64,000 nucleotides of DNA from CAYZNE01 sp964461035 (GTDB lineage: Archaea; Nanobdellota; Nanobdellia; Woesearchaeales; CAYZNE01), in contig CAYWRI010000002.1 in NCBI GenBank assembly GCA_964461035.1, forward strand, positions 55,635-119,634. The letters run 5' to 3'. This document shows, piece by piece, positions 54,934 to 63,997 of this stretch (positions are counted from its first letter, which is position 1; every line of letters starts with the position of its first letter). Both the position numbers and the translations under genes were made by a program. The notes below the pieces were generated by a model. It was not told where the DNA came from. It was given only the letters and a program-made list of their open reading frames with translations, and did no database searches.

Positions 54934-56004
54934 CTATTTCTTTTTAGAAAATACAGGTTTTATTATGAGATTTTTACTTAAACTATTAGTTAATACTTTT
55001 GAACCCAAGTTTGTAACAAGAACATCGTCTTCAATTCTTATTCCATAACCTTTATCTAAATTGTAAATACCTGGTTCAATAGTTATTATTGAATTTGGTA
55101 AAAGAACATCTTTAGATTTAAAAGCTATTGCTGGAGCTTCATGAACCTCTAAACCAGTACCATGGCCGAGAGAATGAATGAATTCTTCTTTTAATTCTTT
55201 TAATTCTTTTCGAGCATAATTATCAAGCAAACCCGCATTTTTACCTATAATATCATTTATTTTTTTTATACATTTTTTTTGAACATTTAAAACCCTATTG
55301 TATAATTTAATTTCATTCATACTTGGTTTACCTAAGTAAATAGTTCTTGATATGTCTGAACAATAGCCGTTATATTTAACACCAAAATCAAGTATTAAAA
55401 ATCCTTTTTTTAGTTTCATATTAGAAGGAAGGGAGTGAGGAACGGCAGCATTTTTACCTGAAGCAGCAAGAGGTTCAAAAGCTAGTTCACAATCAGCTTT
55501 TATTGTTTCTATTTTAAGAAATTTAATAATGTCCTGCTCTGAAAAAAGTGAAATTCCAATTTCATCTATTGCCGATTTTATTATTTTTTGTGCTATTGCA
55601 CAACTCTTTTTAGTATAATTTAGTTCTTGAGCTAACTTTGTTTGTCTTAAAATTGATAAATAAGAGGAAATATCTTTTTTCTTGCATTTAATTTTCAAAT
55701 ACATTACAGTAGAAGTTGTGAGAAAATTCATTCCAACAGATTTATTTTTTAATTGATTTCTCAAAATTTCAAAATCTGAACTTAAATTATAATCTTTTGA
55801 AGATTGAAAATTATTAATTTCTAATCCATTAAGATAGATTAGTGGTTTTCCTTTTTTAGGTATTAGCACAATACTTACTGAACCAACAAGATGCTTTGCA
55901 TCCATTTTGGATAACAGAGCAAAATCTAAATTAGATTTAGAAAGATATTTTTGAATTTCTTTTAATATTGATAAATTGAGTGGTAGAGTTTTCATATTAG
56001 TCAT
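54934..56004 (-). CDS. M24 family peptidase (Xaa-Pro aminopeptidase/dipeptidase)
   Basis: 356 residues: an N-terminal creatinase-type domain of about 130 residues and a pita-bread catalytic domain with ligands Asp in LDFGVKYNGYCSD, Asp later in CSDISRTIYLG, His in HSLGHGTGLEVHEAP, Glu in TIEPGIY and Glu in RIEDDVLV. It cleaves peptides at proline. A TATA-like stretch near 56026 is about 22 bases from the first ATG (56004), or about 31 from an inner ATG (55995), so the exact start is open. Confidence 0.9.
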   Translation of the reverse strand: MTNMKTLPLNLSILKEIQKYLSKSNLDFALLSKMDAKHLVGSVSIVLIPKKGKPLIYLNGLEINNFQSSKDYNLSSDFEILRNQLKNKSVGMNFLTTSTVMYLKIKCKKKDISSYLSILRQTKLAQELNYTKKSCAIAQKIIKSAIDEIGISLFSEQDIIKFLKIETIKADCELAFEPLAASGKNAAVPHSLPSNMKLKKGFLILDFGVKYNGYCSDISRTIYLGKPSMNEIKLYNRVLNVQKKCIKKINDIIGKNAGLLDNYARKELKELKEEFIHSLGHGTGLEVHEAPAIAFKSKDVLLPNSIITIEPGIYNLDKGYGIRIEDDVLVTNLGSKVLTNSLSKNLIIKPVFSKKK

Positions 56005-56028
56005 GTATGCGGATATAGTTAAATAAAA

Positions 56029-56292
56029 TTAAACAATATCCTCTTCAGCTATAACCATATAGTCGCCTGTAGCAATTACTGCACTAAACGGAATTAATAT
56101 CTTGCTTTCCTTTGTTTTTTCAAGATCAAGTTTTTCAGTATAAGCTGCAGGATTCTGTACGACCATGTGAATAAGTTCTCCACTTCGAGTTTCAAAAATA
56201 ATATCTCCAACTTCACCAAATCTTTTTCCTGATTTTGAAACAATTGTTTTTCCTATTATGTCTTTTGAAAAGTTTTTTTCTCCTTCTACCAT
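56029..56292 (-). CDS. PRC-barrel domain protein
   Basis: 87 residues from an ATG at 56292 that is preceded by a GGGGGAT ribosome site; an ATG at 56307 would add five residues but lie inside that site. The body, FSKDIIGKTIVSKSGKRFGEVGDIIFE...VVQNPAAYTEK...ILIPFSAVIATGDYMVIAEEDIV, is a single PRC-barrel, known in archaea in RNA-processing and chromosome-linked proteins. The partner is unknown. Confidence 0.85.
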   Translation of the reverse strand: MVEGEKNFSKDIIGKTIVSKSGKRFGEVGDIIFETRSGELIHMVVQNPAAYTEKLDLEKTKESKILIPFSAVIATGDYMVIAEEDIV

Positions 56293-56307
56293 TTTATTAT
56301 CCCCCAT

Positions 56308-56670
56308 TTAATTATGACAATTCATTTATTGAGCTTATTTATAAACCTTTTTCTTAGATTACGCTCAATTTAATATTTAATTCTTCAACTATATAAATAT
56401 TTTGATTTCTAATGTCAATTTAATACTTTCTTTTATAATGTTTGTTTAAACTAAAATTTAACTAAATTTTTAACTTCACCATAGTTAATATAAAAACTTG
56501 TTTAATTTGTATTTTAGTTGTAACTTGTTAGTGTTTTGATTCCTTTAAAAAGACCGTTTCAGACAATACCAAAGTTTTTAAGTGTGAAGATTAAGGATAT
56601 CCTTATTTACTTTTTTTAAATGAATTAGTTTTTTTATTTTACAATGATTTCAAAATTTTGAAGGCGTTTA
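56308..56670. other. Intergenic region, no gene seen
   Basis: 363 bases of AT-rich sequence. A TATA box at about 56338-56346 serves the PRC-barrel gene on the minus strand. No structure or ORF with support was found in the rest. Confidence 0.6.
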
Positions 56671-57339
56671 ATGATATCAAAGAACTTAAATCTTAAAAGT
56701 ATAGTTTTAATGGCTTTTCTTTCACTTACTTCTGCATTAATTTCACAAACTCATTTTAAAGGTCCTGATTCAAATAATTTGTATTTTAGTCAAAGTAATA
56801 AACAATTGCAATCTACAATGTCGTATTTGAATCCACCTAACGATCTTAAAGATGTTAGTTTAAGGGATCTTGACTTAAGTCAAAAAGATAAACAATCGCA
56901 ATCCACAATATCATATTTAAATCCTCATAACAATCTTAAAGATGTTAGTTTAAGGGATCTTGATTTAAGTCAAAAAGATAAACAATGGCATTTAGGGGTT
57001 GCCTATTTGGGAGAGACTATTGGGTATGTAATTCTGGAAAATTATACTGATTTACCTTCAGGGGTTAATAATTTAATTTCAGGGGGCTTAGTAATTTTAG
57101 GTAGTTGTGCTTGGGAATACAGATCTTATTGCACTGGTGAAGGTTGTTGTAATGTTTTAGATGCGTGTTTTGGTGCAATTGGCGCTTGTTCTGCAATGAT
57201 AGTTAATGAGTTGATACACACATATGTATTTGACTTTGATGATTATAAAAATAAAAAACAGACACTTATTAAAACTCATAGGATGCCTAAATATTATGGT
57301 CCTTTTGAAGATTTAGAAATAGCTTCTAATAATCCCTAA
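56671..57339 (+). CDS. Secreted or membrane protein with 30-residue tandem repeats
   Basis: 222 residues. N-terminal signal-like helix (SIVLMAFLSLTSALISQ), then two exact-type repeats of 30 residues (residues 40-99: SQSNKQLQSTMSYLNPP...LRDLDL and SQKDKQSQSTISYLNPH...LRDLDL) and the start of a third. The last 120 residues hold two hydrophobic segments with WHLGVAYLGETIGYVIL, GLVILGSCAWEYRSY and CFGAIGACSAMIVN, which recall YfiM/DUF2279-type small membrane domains. The signal and the repeats look bacterial (Bacteroidetes-like), so transfer is possible. Confidence 0.6.
   Translation: MISKNLNLKSIVLMAFLSLTSALISQTHFKGPDSNNLYFSQSNKQLQSTMSYLNPPNDLKDVSLRDLDLSQKDKQSQSTISYLNPHNNLKDVSLRDLDLSQKDKQWHLGVAYLGETIGYVILENYTDLPSGVNNLISGGLVILGSCAWEYRSYCTGEGCCNVLDACFGAIGACSAMIVNELIHTYVFDFDDYKNKKQTLIKTHRMPKYYGPFEDLEIASNNP
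56788..56985 (+). repeat. 90-base tandem repeat inside a coding gene
   Basis: Units at 56788-56877 and 56878-56967, followed by a partial third unit to 56985. They differ by a few substitutions, so the duplication is recent. The period is a multiple of three and keeps the frame. Confidence 0.85.
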
Positions 57340-57644
57340 ATTTATTATTCTAGAACTTAGAGATTTAATACTATATCTTCGGATTAAAAGATGTGATAAA
57401 GATTTTTTATACTGATTTGCGCTAGATTAAATTTATAAAGAAATTAATGTTGCTTAAATATTTTAAGGGAGTTTCACAAACGAAGTTTATATCTGTTAAC
57501 GATAAATAAGAGATTTAGGCTAATTATCCCTTAATTATGTAGTGTAAATCCGAAATATTTAAATATTAAGTACTTATAGTGAAGTAAAGAAGGGGTGAAA
57601 CTACGCAATAATAGTTGCAATTGTAAATAATACGGGGTGCTAAA
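57340..57644. other. Intergenic region with a possible small RNA
   Basis: 305 bases. It contains a TATA box at about 57430-57438, a closed stem at 57463-57534 that starts at the expected transcript start, a second TATA box near 57553-57566 and the leader of the parvulin gene with a GGGGTG ribosome site. Confidence 0.5.
57463..57534 (+). ncRNA. Candidate small structured RNA
   Basis: TTAAGGGA (57463-57470) pairs with TCCCTTAA (57527-57534), enclosing GTTTCACAAAC and a TTTAT/ATAAA hairpin. A TATA box at 57430-57438 would start transcription near 57460, at the first base of the stem. No T-run terminator is visible, so this is only a candidate. Confidence 0.3.
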
Positions 57645-59498
57645 ATGGCAAAAAAAGATGATTTAATCAAAGATATCGATGAGTTGGAACTTGATTCTGA
57701 TGATACGGATAAAGAACTGGATGATTTTGATGATGTAAGTGATGTTGAACTCAAAGAAATAGAAGAGTTAATAGATAATAAGAAAGCTAAAAAAACTAAA
57801 AAAACTAAAAAGTCTAAAGAAATTGCATTTGATGATTTTGATGAAGATGATGAATTCGAAGAAATATCAGAACCAAAAAAAGAATCAAAAAAAGAAATAA
57901 AGGAATCCAAGAAAATGTTAAAAAAAGAAATACTTAAAAATTCTAAAAAGGAAAAAGTAAAAAAAACTTCTAAAAAGTTATCTAAAGAAATGAGTGATGA
58001 TTCAGACGCTAAAGAAAGCTCAGATAAAGGAATATTTGGATTTATAGTTCTAATTGTTGTAGTTGCAGTTGTTTTAGCAATAGGATTTAATTCAGGTTGG
58101 TTTAATAATTCGCCTGCTACAACATCCGACAATGGTAATACAACAACAAGTACAAATGAGAATGTTGCAGCATATGTTAATTCAGTTCCTATAACAACAG
58201 ATTACTTGAATACTGTTTATGATCAATTATCTGCAGCATCATATGTGCCTGTGACTAAAGAACAAGCATTAGAAAACATAATAACTGAAGAATTAATTAA
58301 GCAAAACGCAGAAGAATTAGGAATAATTATATCTACTGCTGAAGCTGAAGAAAAAATAAATTCAATGCTTGCAGAACAGGGTATGACTCTAGAGCAACTT
58401 GATGAAAATCTAGAAAGTTCAGGGACAACTTTTGAACAAATGCTTGAATATGTTAAGTATTCAATGATATTTTCAGAAGTTGCAGATGAAACATTTAAGA
58501 AAGATCTTGAAGTTTCAAATAGTGATTTAGCAAATTACTTTGTAGGTAAAGTTGCAGTTAGACACATATTAATAATGTCTGCAGAAGAGAATGAAACAGT
58601 TCTTGAAAGACTTCAAGGATTAAAATCTGTTTTAGAAGAAGATGACTCAGAGTTCTGCGATATTGCTTCATCAATAAGTGAAGATACTGGTTCAAAATTT
58701 AATTGCGGTAAATATGTTTTTGGTGCTGGAGAAATGGTAAAAGAGTTTGAAGATGCATCTTTTGCACTAGCTGAAGGAGATTTGGATATAGTAAAAACTC
58801 AATATGGTTATCATTTAATACAAAGAGTTGATATTGGGGAAGATGATTATGCTGATGCAGAAGAACAAATATTGACACAAAAAACTTCTGATGAATATCT
58901 TGTTTTTGTAGAAGATTTAGAAGCTAATGCGGATATAGAAATAGTTGATATTTCTGCTGAAACAATATCTACTGAAACAGATGTAGACTCAGGTATGGAA
59001 ACTGATATGGGAACCGATGTGGACTCAAATGTTGAATTAATTAATGATACAGAGACAGGTGCGGAGACAGATACTGATGTGGAAACAGGTGTTAACGATA
59101 GTGAAACAGGTGCAGGTGCGGAAACTGATGCAGATGATGATGCAGAGTATATAGAATCTAATGTTGAAGAAGAAACAACTGAACCAATAGAATTAGTAAC
59201 TGTTCAATATTATTATTCAGAAACAGATGATAATAGTCAAACACTTAATGATTTAATGATGGAACTTGAAGACTATGATTCTATAAATGTTGAATGGAGA
59301 TGTATTAGTGTAACTGAAGAAGATGCAGATATTTGTATTGACATGTATGGTGAAGCAGATTATATGAGTGCAATGAATGAAGCAAATAATCTTGGTTTAA
59401 CTTATGCACCATCTTTAATTATTAATGCTGAAGAATACACTGGAAGTTACAAAAGTTCTGAAGTTAGAACCTACATCTGTGATATTGCAGGTTGCTAA
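57645..59498 (+). CDS. Membrane-anchored parvulin-type peptidyl-prolyl isomerase (SurA/PrsA-like)
   Basis: 617 residues. An acidic/Lys-rich tail at 1-125 faces the cytoplasm, a membrane helix lies at 129-149, and the outside part starts with a SurA-like N-domain (175-295). The parvulin domain is at 302-397 with RHILI (His307) and QYGYHLIQRVD (His390). A Thr/Glu/Asp-rich linker follows, and residues 530-617 look like a thioredoxin-type fold without CxxC (APSLIINAEEYTGS, terminal YICDIAGC). Parvulins of this sort help exported proteins fold, here surely the many surface proteins. Leader with GGGGTG site. Confidence 0.85.
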   Translation: MAKKDDLIKDIDELELDSDDTDKELDDFDDVSDVELKEIEELIDNKKAKKTKKTKKSKEIAFDDFDEDDEFEEISEPKKESKKEIKESKKMLKKEILKNSKKEKVKKTSKKLSKEMSDDSDAKESSDKGIFGFIVLIVVVAVVLAIGFNSGWFNNSPATTSDNGNTTTSTNENVAAYVNSVPITTDYLNTVYDQLSAASYVPVTKEQALENIITEELIKQNAEELGIIISTAEAEEKINSMLAEQGMTLEQLDENLESSGTTFEQMLEYVKYSMIFSEVADETFKKDLEVSNSDLANYFVGKVAVRHILIMSAEENETVLERLQGLKSVLEEDDSEFCDIASSISEDTGSKFNCGKYVFGAGEMVKEFEDASFALAEGDLDIVKTQYGYHLIQRVDIGEDDYADAEEQILTQKTSDEYLVFVEDLEANADIEIVDISAETISTETDVDSGMETDMGTDVDSNVELINDTETGAETDTDVETGVNDSETGAGAETDADDDAEYIESNVEEETTEPIELVTVQYYYSETDDNSQTLNDLMMELEDYDSINVEWRCISVTEEDADICIDMYGEADYMSAMNEANNLGLTYAPSLIINAEEYTGSYKSSEVRTYICDIAGC

Positions 59499-59536
59499 AT
59501 AATATATATATATTTTATTTTTTTATTTTTTTATAT

Positions 59537-60658
59537 TCAATCTTTTGCTATTTCTTCATAAAAACTTCTGAATGGTTCAAATATGGGTGTTAAAATAATA
59601 TTTCCTTTGTTTGCAAAGTAAATTGAACAGGCGATATTTATAGCTGAAGAATTACCAACATAAATATTTTGATTAAATAGATAATTTTGAACTCTTTGCC
59701 AATCTTCTTCAGAATAATGAACTATTTCATCAATAGATGTTATTGTTTTATCAGATAAAAAAGGATTTATTTCTTGATAATGTGGTCCTGATACAGATGT
59801 TTTTAATCCAGACACTTTTCTGTATTTTAACAAAACACTAACTTCTTTGAACTCTGAGGAATTTACTTTGTTTAGATTTAATTTTAATCTTCTTGCAAAA
59901 ATAGGATAGTTTTTATGTTCTGCAATAATAATTGAAACTTCTTTATTATAATCTTGTTTCAGTTTTTCTTTTAAGACCTCTTGATAAGACTCTAAAAAAG
60001 AACCAGATCCTGCACAGGATAAAATAATATCAGGAATTTCAGATAAAGAGTAAATTAATTCTTTTGCAAAAGGAATTAAAACCTGACCACCGAATTTGGG
60101 ATGTTTCAGCCAAATTTTATTTTTTCTGAACTCTTGACTTCTTAATAGTTCAGGAATATGTGAATAAAACTCTTTGACAATACTTAATCCTGCTTTTTTA
60201 GGTGCAGTAATTATGGTCATTCTTTCTGATTCTAATTGATTTTTTATAATTTCAGGCATATATCTTGAAACAACATATTCTACATTAAACTCAAATCTTT
60301 CTGAATAGAATTTTAACGCAAGACCATTGGAAAAATTTCCTCCATCAATAATTGTTATTGTATTGTCAGAAAACCTGTTATCCAAAATGTTTTTAAGAAT
60401 TAATCTTCCCATTACAAGTTTTTTGTGATTTTCAACATAATTCAGCAAATCAAATCTTATTGCATATACTTTTCCTTTATTTTTTATATTAAGAATTTTA
60501 CTAAGATCTGTTATTTTTGGTATTTCAAATTCAAACAAATCTCTTATCCTTTTTATTTTAATTGCTTTATTGTAACGCTCAATCAAATTTTCATCAGGAT
60601 TCATTAAATTATTTGAGTTAAGAATTTTGATCGTTTTTTCCAAGCAGTTTATTACCAC
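59537..60658 (-). CDS. PLP fold type II-like protein, degenerate
   Basis: 373 residues. The order of motifs is that of cysteine synthase/threonine synthase relatives: RFDLLNYVENHKKLVMGRLILKNIL (site of the PLP Lys), TIIDGGNFSNGLALKFY (substrate loop, usual SGNxG), ILSCAGSGSFLES (phosphate-binding Gly loop) and VGNSSAINIACSIYFANKGNIILTPI at the end. Several residues deviate from the active consensus, so a non-standard reaction or a binding role is possible. There is no metabolic neighbour to name a substrate. Confidence 0.62.
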   Translation of the reverse strand: MVINCLEKTIKILNSNNLMNPDENLIERYNKAIKIKRIRDLFEFEIPKITDLSKILNIKNKGKVYAIRFDLLNYVENHKKLVMGRLILKNILDNRFSDNTITIIDGGNFSNGLALKFYSERFEFNVEYVVSRYMPEIIKNQLESERMTIITAPKKAGLSIVKEFYSHIPELLRSQEFRKNKIWLKHPKFGGQVLIPFAKELIYSLSEIPDIILSCAGSGSFLESYQEVLKEKLKQDYNKEVSIIIAEHKNYPIFARRLKLNLNKVNSSEFKEVSVLLKYRKVSGLKTSVSGPHYQEINPFLSDKTITSIDEIVHYSEEDWQRVQNYLFNQNIYVGNSSAINIACSIYFANKGNIILTPIFEPFRSFYEEIAKD

Positions 60659-60700
60659 AATTTGATGAGAAACAGACTAAGAATATTAATATTTGCCCGA

Positions 60701-61345
60701 TTATAATCGGTTAAGATTAGGCATTAGTTTTGATTCTGCTTTTTTAAGATGTTCTTGAAATGTGGAATAAGAAATACCCATTTTTTTAGCCAGTTTATGC
60801 AAATTAGTTTGTTTAGGATAATCATAATAACCATTTGCAATTGCAATTTCTAATGCTTGTTTCTGTTTTCTGCTTAAATCAGGAAGAATAGAAGTAAAAG
60901 AAATATTAGATATTTTTTCTTGTTTGAATTTCAATATTTCTCCATCATAATATTTTTTCGAAATTTCTGCTATTTTCATTAAATCTTTTTTATTCCATGC
61001 AGCAATCTCCCAGATATGATAACCTTCTTTTGAAATAAAAACGGGTTTAGGTCTTATTAGTTTAGAAGAATAAACTATTTCTGTATTTAAAGGTTGTCTT
61101 GAAACATTAATAATAAAATCATTCTTTCTTTCAATATTAATAAAAGCTTTACTTTTTTTAGCATAATTAATCAATCTATTTTTGTCCTTTTCATTACCTA
61201 TTAAATATCCTGCAGATGTCAGATAGATGTATTTTTTATCTTTATAATAAGACAAAGGATAACCCCAGATATCAACTTTGAATTTTACTGCTAAACTACC
61301 CATCAGGAAATTGGCAGGGTTTAATTTTAATTTTAGTATCCACAT
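60701..61345 (-). CDS. HTH_10 (bat-type) transcription regulator
   Basis: 214 residues. The C-terminal DLSRKQKQALEIAIANGYYDYPKQTNLHKLAKKMGISYSTFQEHLKKAESKL is the HTH_10 domain of the bacterio-opsin activator family. The N-terminal 140 residues form a ligand- or partner-binding region of mixed strands with no cofactor motif. Archaeal regulators of this type respond to redox or energy state. The position beside nrdG/nrdD makes a link with anaerobic nucleotide synthesis possible, by inference. Confidence 0.86.
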   Translation of the reverse strand: MWILKLKLNPANFLMGSLAVKFKVDIWGYPLSYYKDKKYIYLTSAGYLIGNEKDKNRLINYAKKSKAFINIERKNDFIINVSRQPLNTEIVYSSKLIRPKPVFISKEGYHIWEIAAWNKKDLMKIAEISKKYYDGEILKFKQEKISNISFTSILPDLSRKQKQALEIAIANGYYDYPKQTNLHKLAKKMGISYSTFQEHLKKAESKLMPNLNRL

Positions 61346-61410
61346 AATAAAAACTAATCTTCTTATCTAAATAAAGTTTTCGATTATTTCATTTATGCAT
61401 ACTTAAAGAA

Positions 61411-62127
61411 TTATCGATTATTAACAATCTCCAAATCTGTTTGATCTTTAAGAATATTAGCAAATTCTTCTATTTCTGTTTCAGAGTAAGATTCTTTAGT
61501 TAAATAAGATTTATCTAAAACTTTGAATGGCACAAACTTTTGCAAAGAATATTGCTTTGCACCTTTTATCTCTTTCACTATTGCAAGAATGTCTTCTTTA
61601 GAATGATGTTCTTTTAAAATCGTAGTTCTAAAGTCGTGTTTAATACCTGAATCAATAATTAATTTTATACTTTTTTGAATATTATCAAGATGTGTTTCAT
61701 TTAAATGTTCTCCTGCTAATTCTTGGTACCTTTTAATTTCCATAGGTGCTTTAATATCCATTGCAATAAAATCTATTAGCTCATTATCTATAAGTTGTTT
61801 AAGCATTTCAGGATTCGTTCCATTTGAATCTAATTTAACTAACAATCCCATGTCTTTTATTTTTCCTATAAATTCTGGAAGATCATTATGTATTGTTGGT
61901 TCTCCTCCAGTTATTGTAACTGCATCAAGCAACTTTTGATTTTTATTAAGATAATTTAGTACTTCGTTTTCATCAAATGCTTCTGCATTAGATATTAATT
62001 CGGGTAGAACAAGTTCGGGATTATGACAAAATTTACATCTAAAATTACACCCCTGTGTAAAAATAATAGAACAAACTTTACCCGGATAATCAATTAAACT
62101 TTGTTTTTGAAATCCTCCAATATTCAT
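61411..62127 (-). CDS. nrdG: Anaerobic ribonucleotide reductase activating enzyme NrdG
   Basis: 238 residues. The radical-SAM Cys motif C-x3-C-x2-C sits at 27, 31 and 34 (TQGCNFRCKFCHNPEL), with GGEPTIH and a full TIM-barrel remainder. It uses S-adenosylmethionine and a 4Fe-4S cluster to install the glycyl radical on NrdD. The gene follows nrdD by about 200 bases, with a structured element between, so expression of the two may be tuned separately. Confidence 0.92.
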   Translation of the reverse strand: MNIGGFQKQSLIDYPGKVCSIIFTQGCNFRCKFCHNPELVLPELISNAEAFDENEVLNYLNKNQKLLDAVTITGGEPTIHNDLPEFIGKIKDMGLLVKLDSNGTNPEMLKQLIDNELIDFIAMDIKAPMEIKRYQELAGEHLNETHLDNIQKSIKLIIDSGIKHDFRTTILKEHHSKEDILAIVKEIKGAKQYSLQKFVPFKVLDKSYLTKESYSETEIEEFANILKDQTDLEIVNNR

Positions 62128-62176
62128 CTTAACACCTTCTGTTAGTAATCATTAATTTAATATGAATTTTATTCTC

Positions 62177-62223
62177 AAAAAAGCCAATACTATAACCTTT
62201 AGGTTCTAGATGTAGGCTTTTTT
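62177..62223. terminator. Symmetric hairpin element related to 17144-17261
   Basis: AAAAAAGCC (62177-62185) pairs with GGCTTTTTT (62215-62223), with an inner AACC/GGTT hairpin. Poly-A and poly-T ends make it a terminator in both directions. The sequence AAGCCAATACTATAA and the 3' part AGATGTAGGC closely match the other copy. Confidence 0.55.
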
Positions 62224-62225
62224 GG

Positions 62226-62277
62226 ATGACATCCCTTTTGTGGGATATCTCAACCTTTAAATTGGAGATGATGTCAT
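62226..62277. ncRNA. Three-way junction element between nrdD and nrdG
   Basis: ATGAC/GTCAT (62226-62230 with 62273-62277) closes two hairpins, ATCCC/GGGAT (62231-62246) and ATCTC/GAGAT (62247-62269). An alternative pairing extends the outer stem to ATGACATC/GATGTCAT. It lies after the nrdD stop and before the nrdG start. Its inner loop CAACCTTTAAATTGG resembles the loop of the element at 33212-33320. Confidence 0.45.
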
Positions 62278-62329
62278 TTTATAAAACTTAAAAAATAATA
62301 TTTTTAAAAATAAAAAAATAATAAAAAAA

Positions 62330-63997
62330 TTAATTATTAGCTTTTGCAAGATTTTCTTCAACTTTTGGTTTAAGAGGGTCTGCTTCTACATTCTCATTGC
62401 ATTTGATTCCTTTGTTAAATAATTTTCTTTCATCAAATTCAGCTTTTTTACCATCGTTCCATTGTTGTACAGGTCTTAAATAACCAACAATTCTTGAATA
62501 GACTTCACAATCAACATCTTTTCCTTCAGCTTTACACTTTGGACATTTGTAATGTTCTCCATATATATAACCATGATTTGGACAAACACTAAATGTTGGA
62601 GTTAATGTAAAATATGGTAATTTAAAATTGGTTGCAACTTTAAGAACTAAACTTTTTACCGATTCAACAGGAATCTTTTTTTCTCCGACAAAAATGTGAA
62701 AAACTGTTCCGCCAGTGTATTTTTCTTGCAATGGGTCTTGCATCTCTAAAGCTTCAAAAAGATCATCAGTATAATTAACTGGTAATTGAGATGAATTGGT
62801 ATAATATGGTTTTGCACCTTTTGCAAGTGAAGATTCATTTGCAACAATAATGTCTGGATGCTTTTCTTTATCTATTTTTGCAAGTCTAAAAGATGTTCCT
62901 TCTGCAGGAGTTGCTTCTAAGTTGAATATTTTCCCAGTTTCTTCTTGAAAATCTTGAAGTTTATTTCTCATAAAGTCAAGAACTTTTTCTGCAAAAGCAT
63001 GACCGTCTTTATTGGCTATATCTACACCCAAAAAGTTTTTACATGCTTCATTCATTCCAATAAGTCCTATTGTTGAAAAATGATTTTTCCAGAATTCGCC
63101 AAATGCCTTTTTAATATGTCTAAGATAAAATTGAGAGTACGGAAATAAACCTTTATCAGTTAATTGTTCTAAAAGTTTTCTTTTAACTTCAAGACTTTGT
63201 TTTCCCAGTTCCATAAGTTTATCTAATCTTTGGAAAAATTCATCTTCAGATTTAGATTCATATCCTAATTTGGGAAGATTGATTGTTACAACACCAATTG
63301 AACCTGTTAAAGGATTTGCTCCAAATAATCCTCCTCCTCTTTTTTTTAGTTCTCTTTTATCAAGTCTTAATCTGCAACACATACTTCTAACATCATCAGG
63401 ACTCATATCAGAATTTATAAAATTGGAAAAATAAGGTATTCCATATTTTGAAGTCATTTCCCAAATCGGTGCATAATTAGGGTTTTCCCAATCAAAATCT
63501 TTAGTTATATTATATGTTGGGATTGGAAATGTAAAGACTCTGCCCGTAGCATCACCCGCAATTAAAACTTCTGCAAATGCTTTATTAAACATATCCATTT
63601 CTTCTTGAAAATCTCCATAAGTTTCTTCCATTAGTTTTCCGCCACGACTAACCGGTTCGTTCTTCATGTATTTAGGAATTTTCAAATCCAATGTTACATT
63701 AGTAAAAGGTGTTTGAAAACCAACTCTTGTAGGAATATTAATATTAAACATAAATTCTTGCAATGATTGTTTAATTTCTTTAAAAGTTAATTTATCATAT
63801 CTTATAAAAGGTGCTAAGAGTGTATCAAAATTTGAAAATGCTTGAGCACCTGCTGCTTCTCCTTGTAAAGTATAAAAGAAGTTTACTATTTGACCAAGAA
63901 TTGCTCTGAAATGTTTGGCAGGTTTAGATTGAATTTTTCCAGAAACTCCTGTAAATCCTACATCTATTAGATCTTTAAGATCTAATAGATGTTGGAT
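62330..63997 (-). CDS. nrdD: Anaerobic ribonucleoside-triphosphate reductase NrdD (partial)
   Basis: About 556 residues, the C-terminal part of a class III reductase, cut at the window edge. Typical parts: LGQIVNFFYTLQGEAAGAQAFSNFDT, NEACKNFLGVD, a four-Cys zinc site (SVCPNHGYIY, KCPKCKAEGKDVDCE) and the glycyl-radical region RIVGYLRPVQQWNDGKKAEF with its radical Gly. It makes dNTPs without oxygen. The reading stays open from 62330 to 63997; a TAA at 63998-64000 lies inside a foldback palindrome and is probably an artefact. The N-terminal ATP-cone is not in the window. Confidence 0.92.
   Translation of the reverse strand: MQHLLDLKDLIDVGFTGVSGKIQSKPAKHFRAILGQIVNFFYTLQGEAAGAQAFSNFDTLLAPFIRYDKLTFKEIKQSLQEFMFNINIPTRVGFQTPFTNVTLDLKIPKYMKNEPVSRGGKLMEETYGDFQEEMDMFNKAFAEVLIAGDATGRVFTFPIPTYNITKDFDWENPNYAPIWEMTSKYGIPYFSNFINSDMSPDDVRSMCCRLRLDKRELKKRGGGLFGANPLTGSIGVVTINLPKLGYESKSEDEFFQRLDKLMELGKQSLEVKRKLLEQLTDKGLFPYSQFYLRHIKKAFGEFWKNHFSTIGLIGMNEACKNFLGVDIANKDGHAFAEKVLDFMRNKLQDFQEETGKIFNLEATPAEGTSFRLAKIDKEKHPDIIVANESSLAKGAKPYYTNSSQLPVNYTDDLFEALEMQDPLQEKYTGGTVFHIFVGEKKIPVESVKSLVLKVATNFKLPYFTLTPTFSVCPNHGYIYGEHYKCPKCKAEGKDVDCEVYSRIVGYLRPVQQWNDGKKAEFDERKLFNKGIKCNENVEADPLKPKVEENLAKANN

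Noticed and set aside
57566..58132. Ser-rich reading frame of 188 codons on the minus strand
   Set aside because: It is the reverse reading of the Lys/Asp/Glu-rich N-terminus of the parvulin gene; the Ser and Phe runs follow from that.
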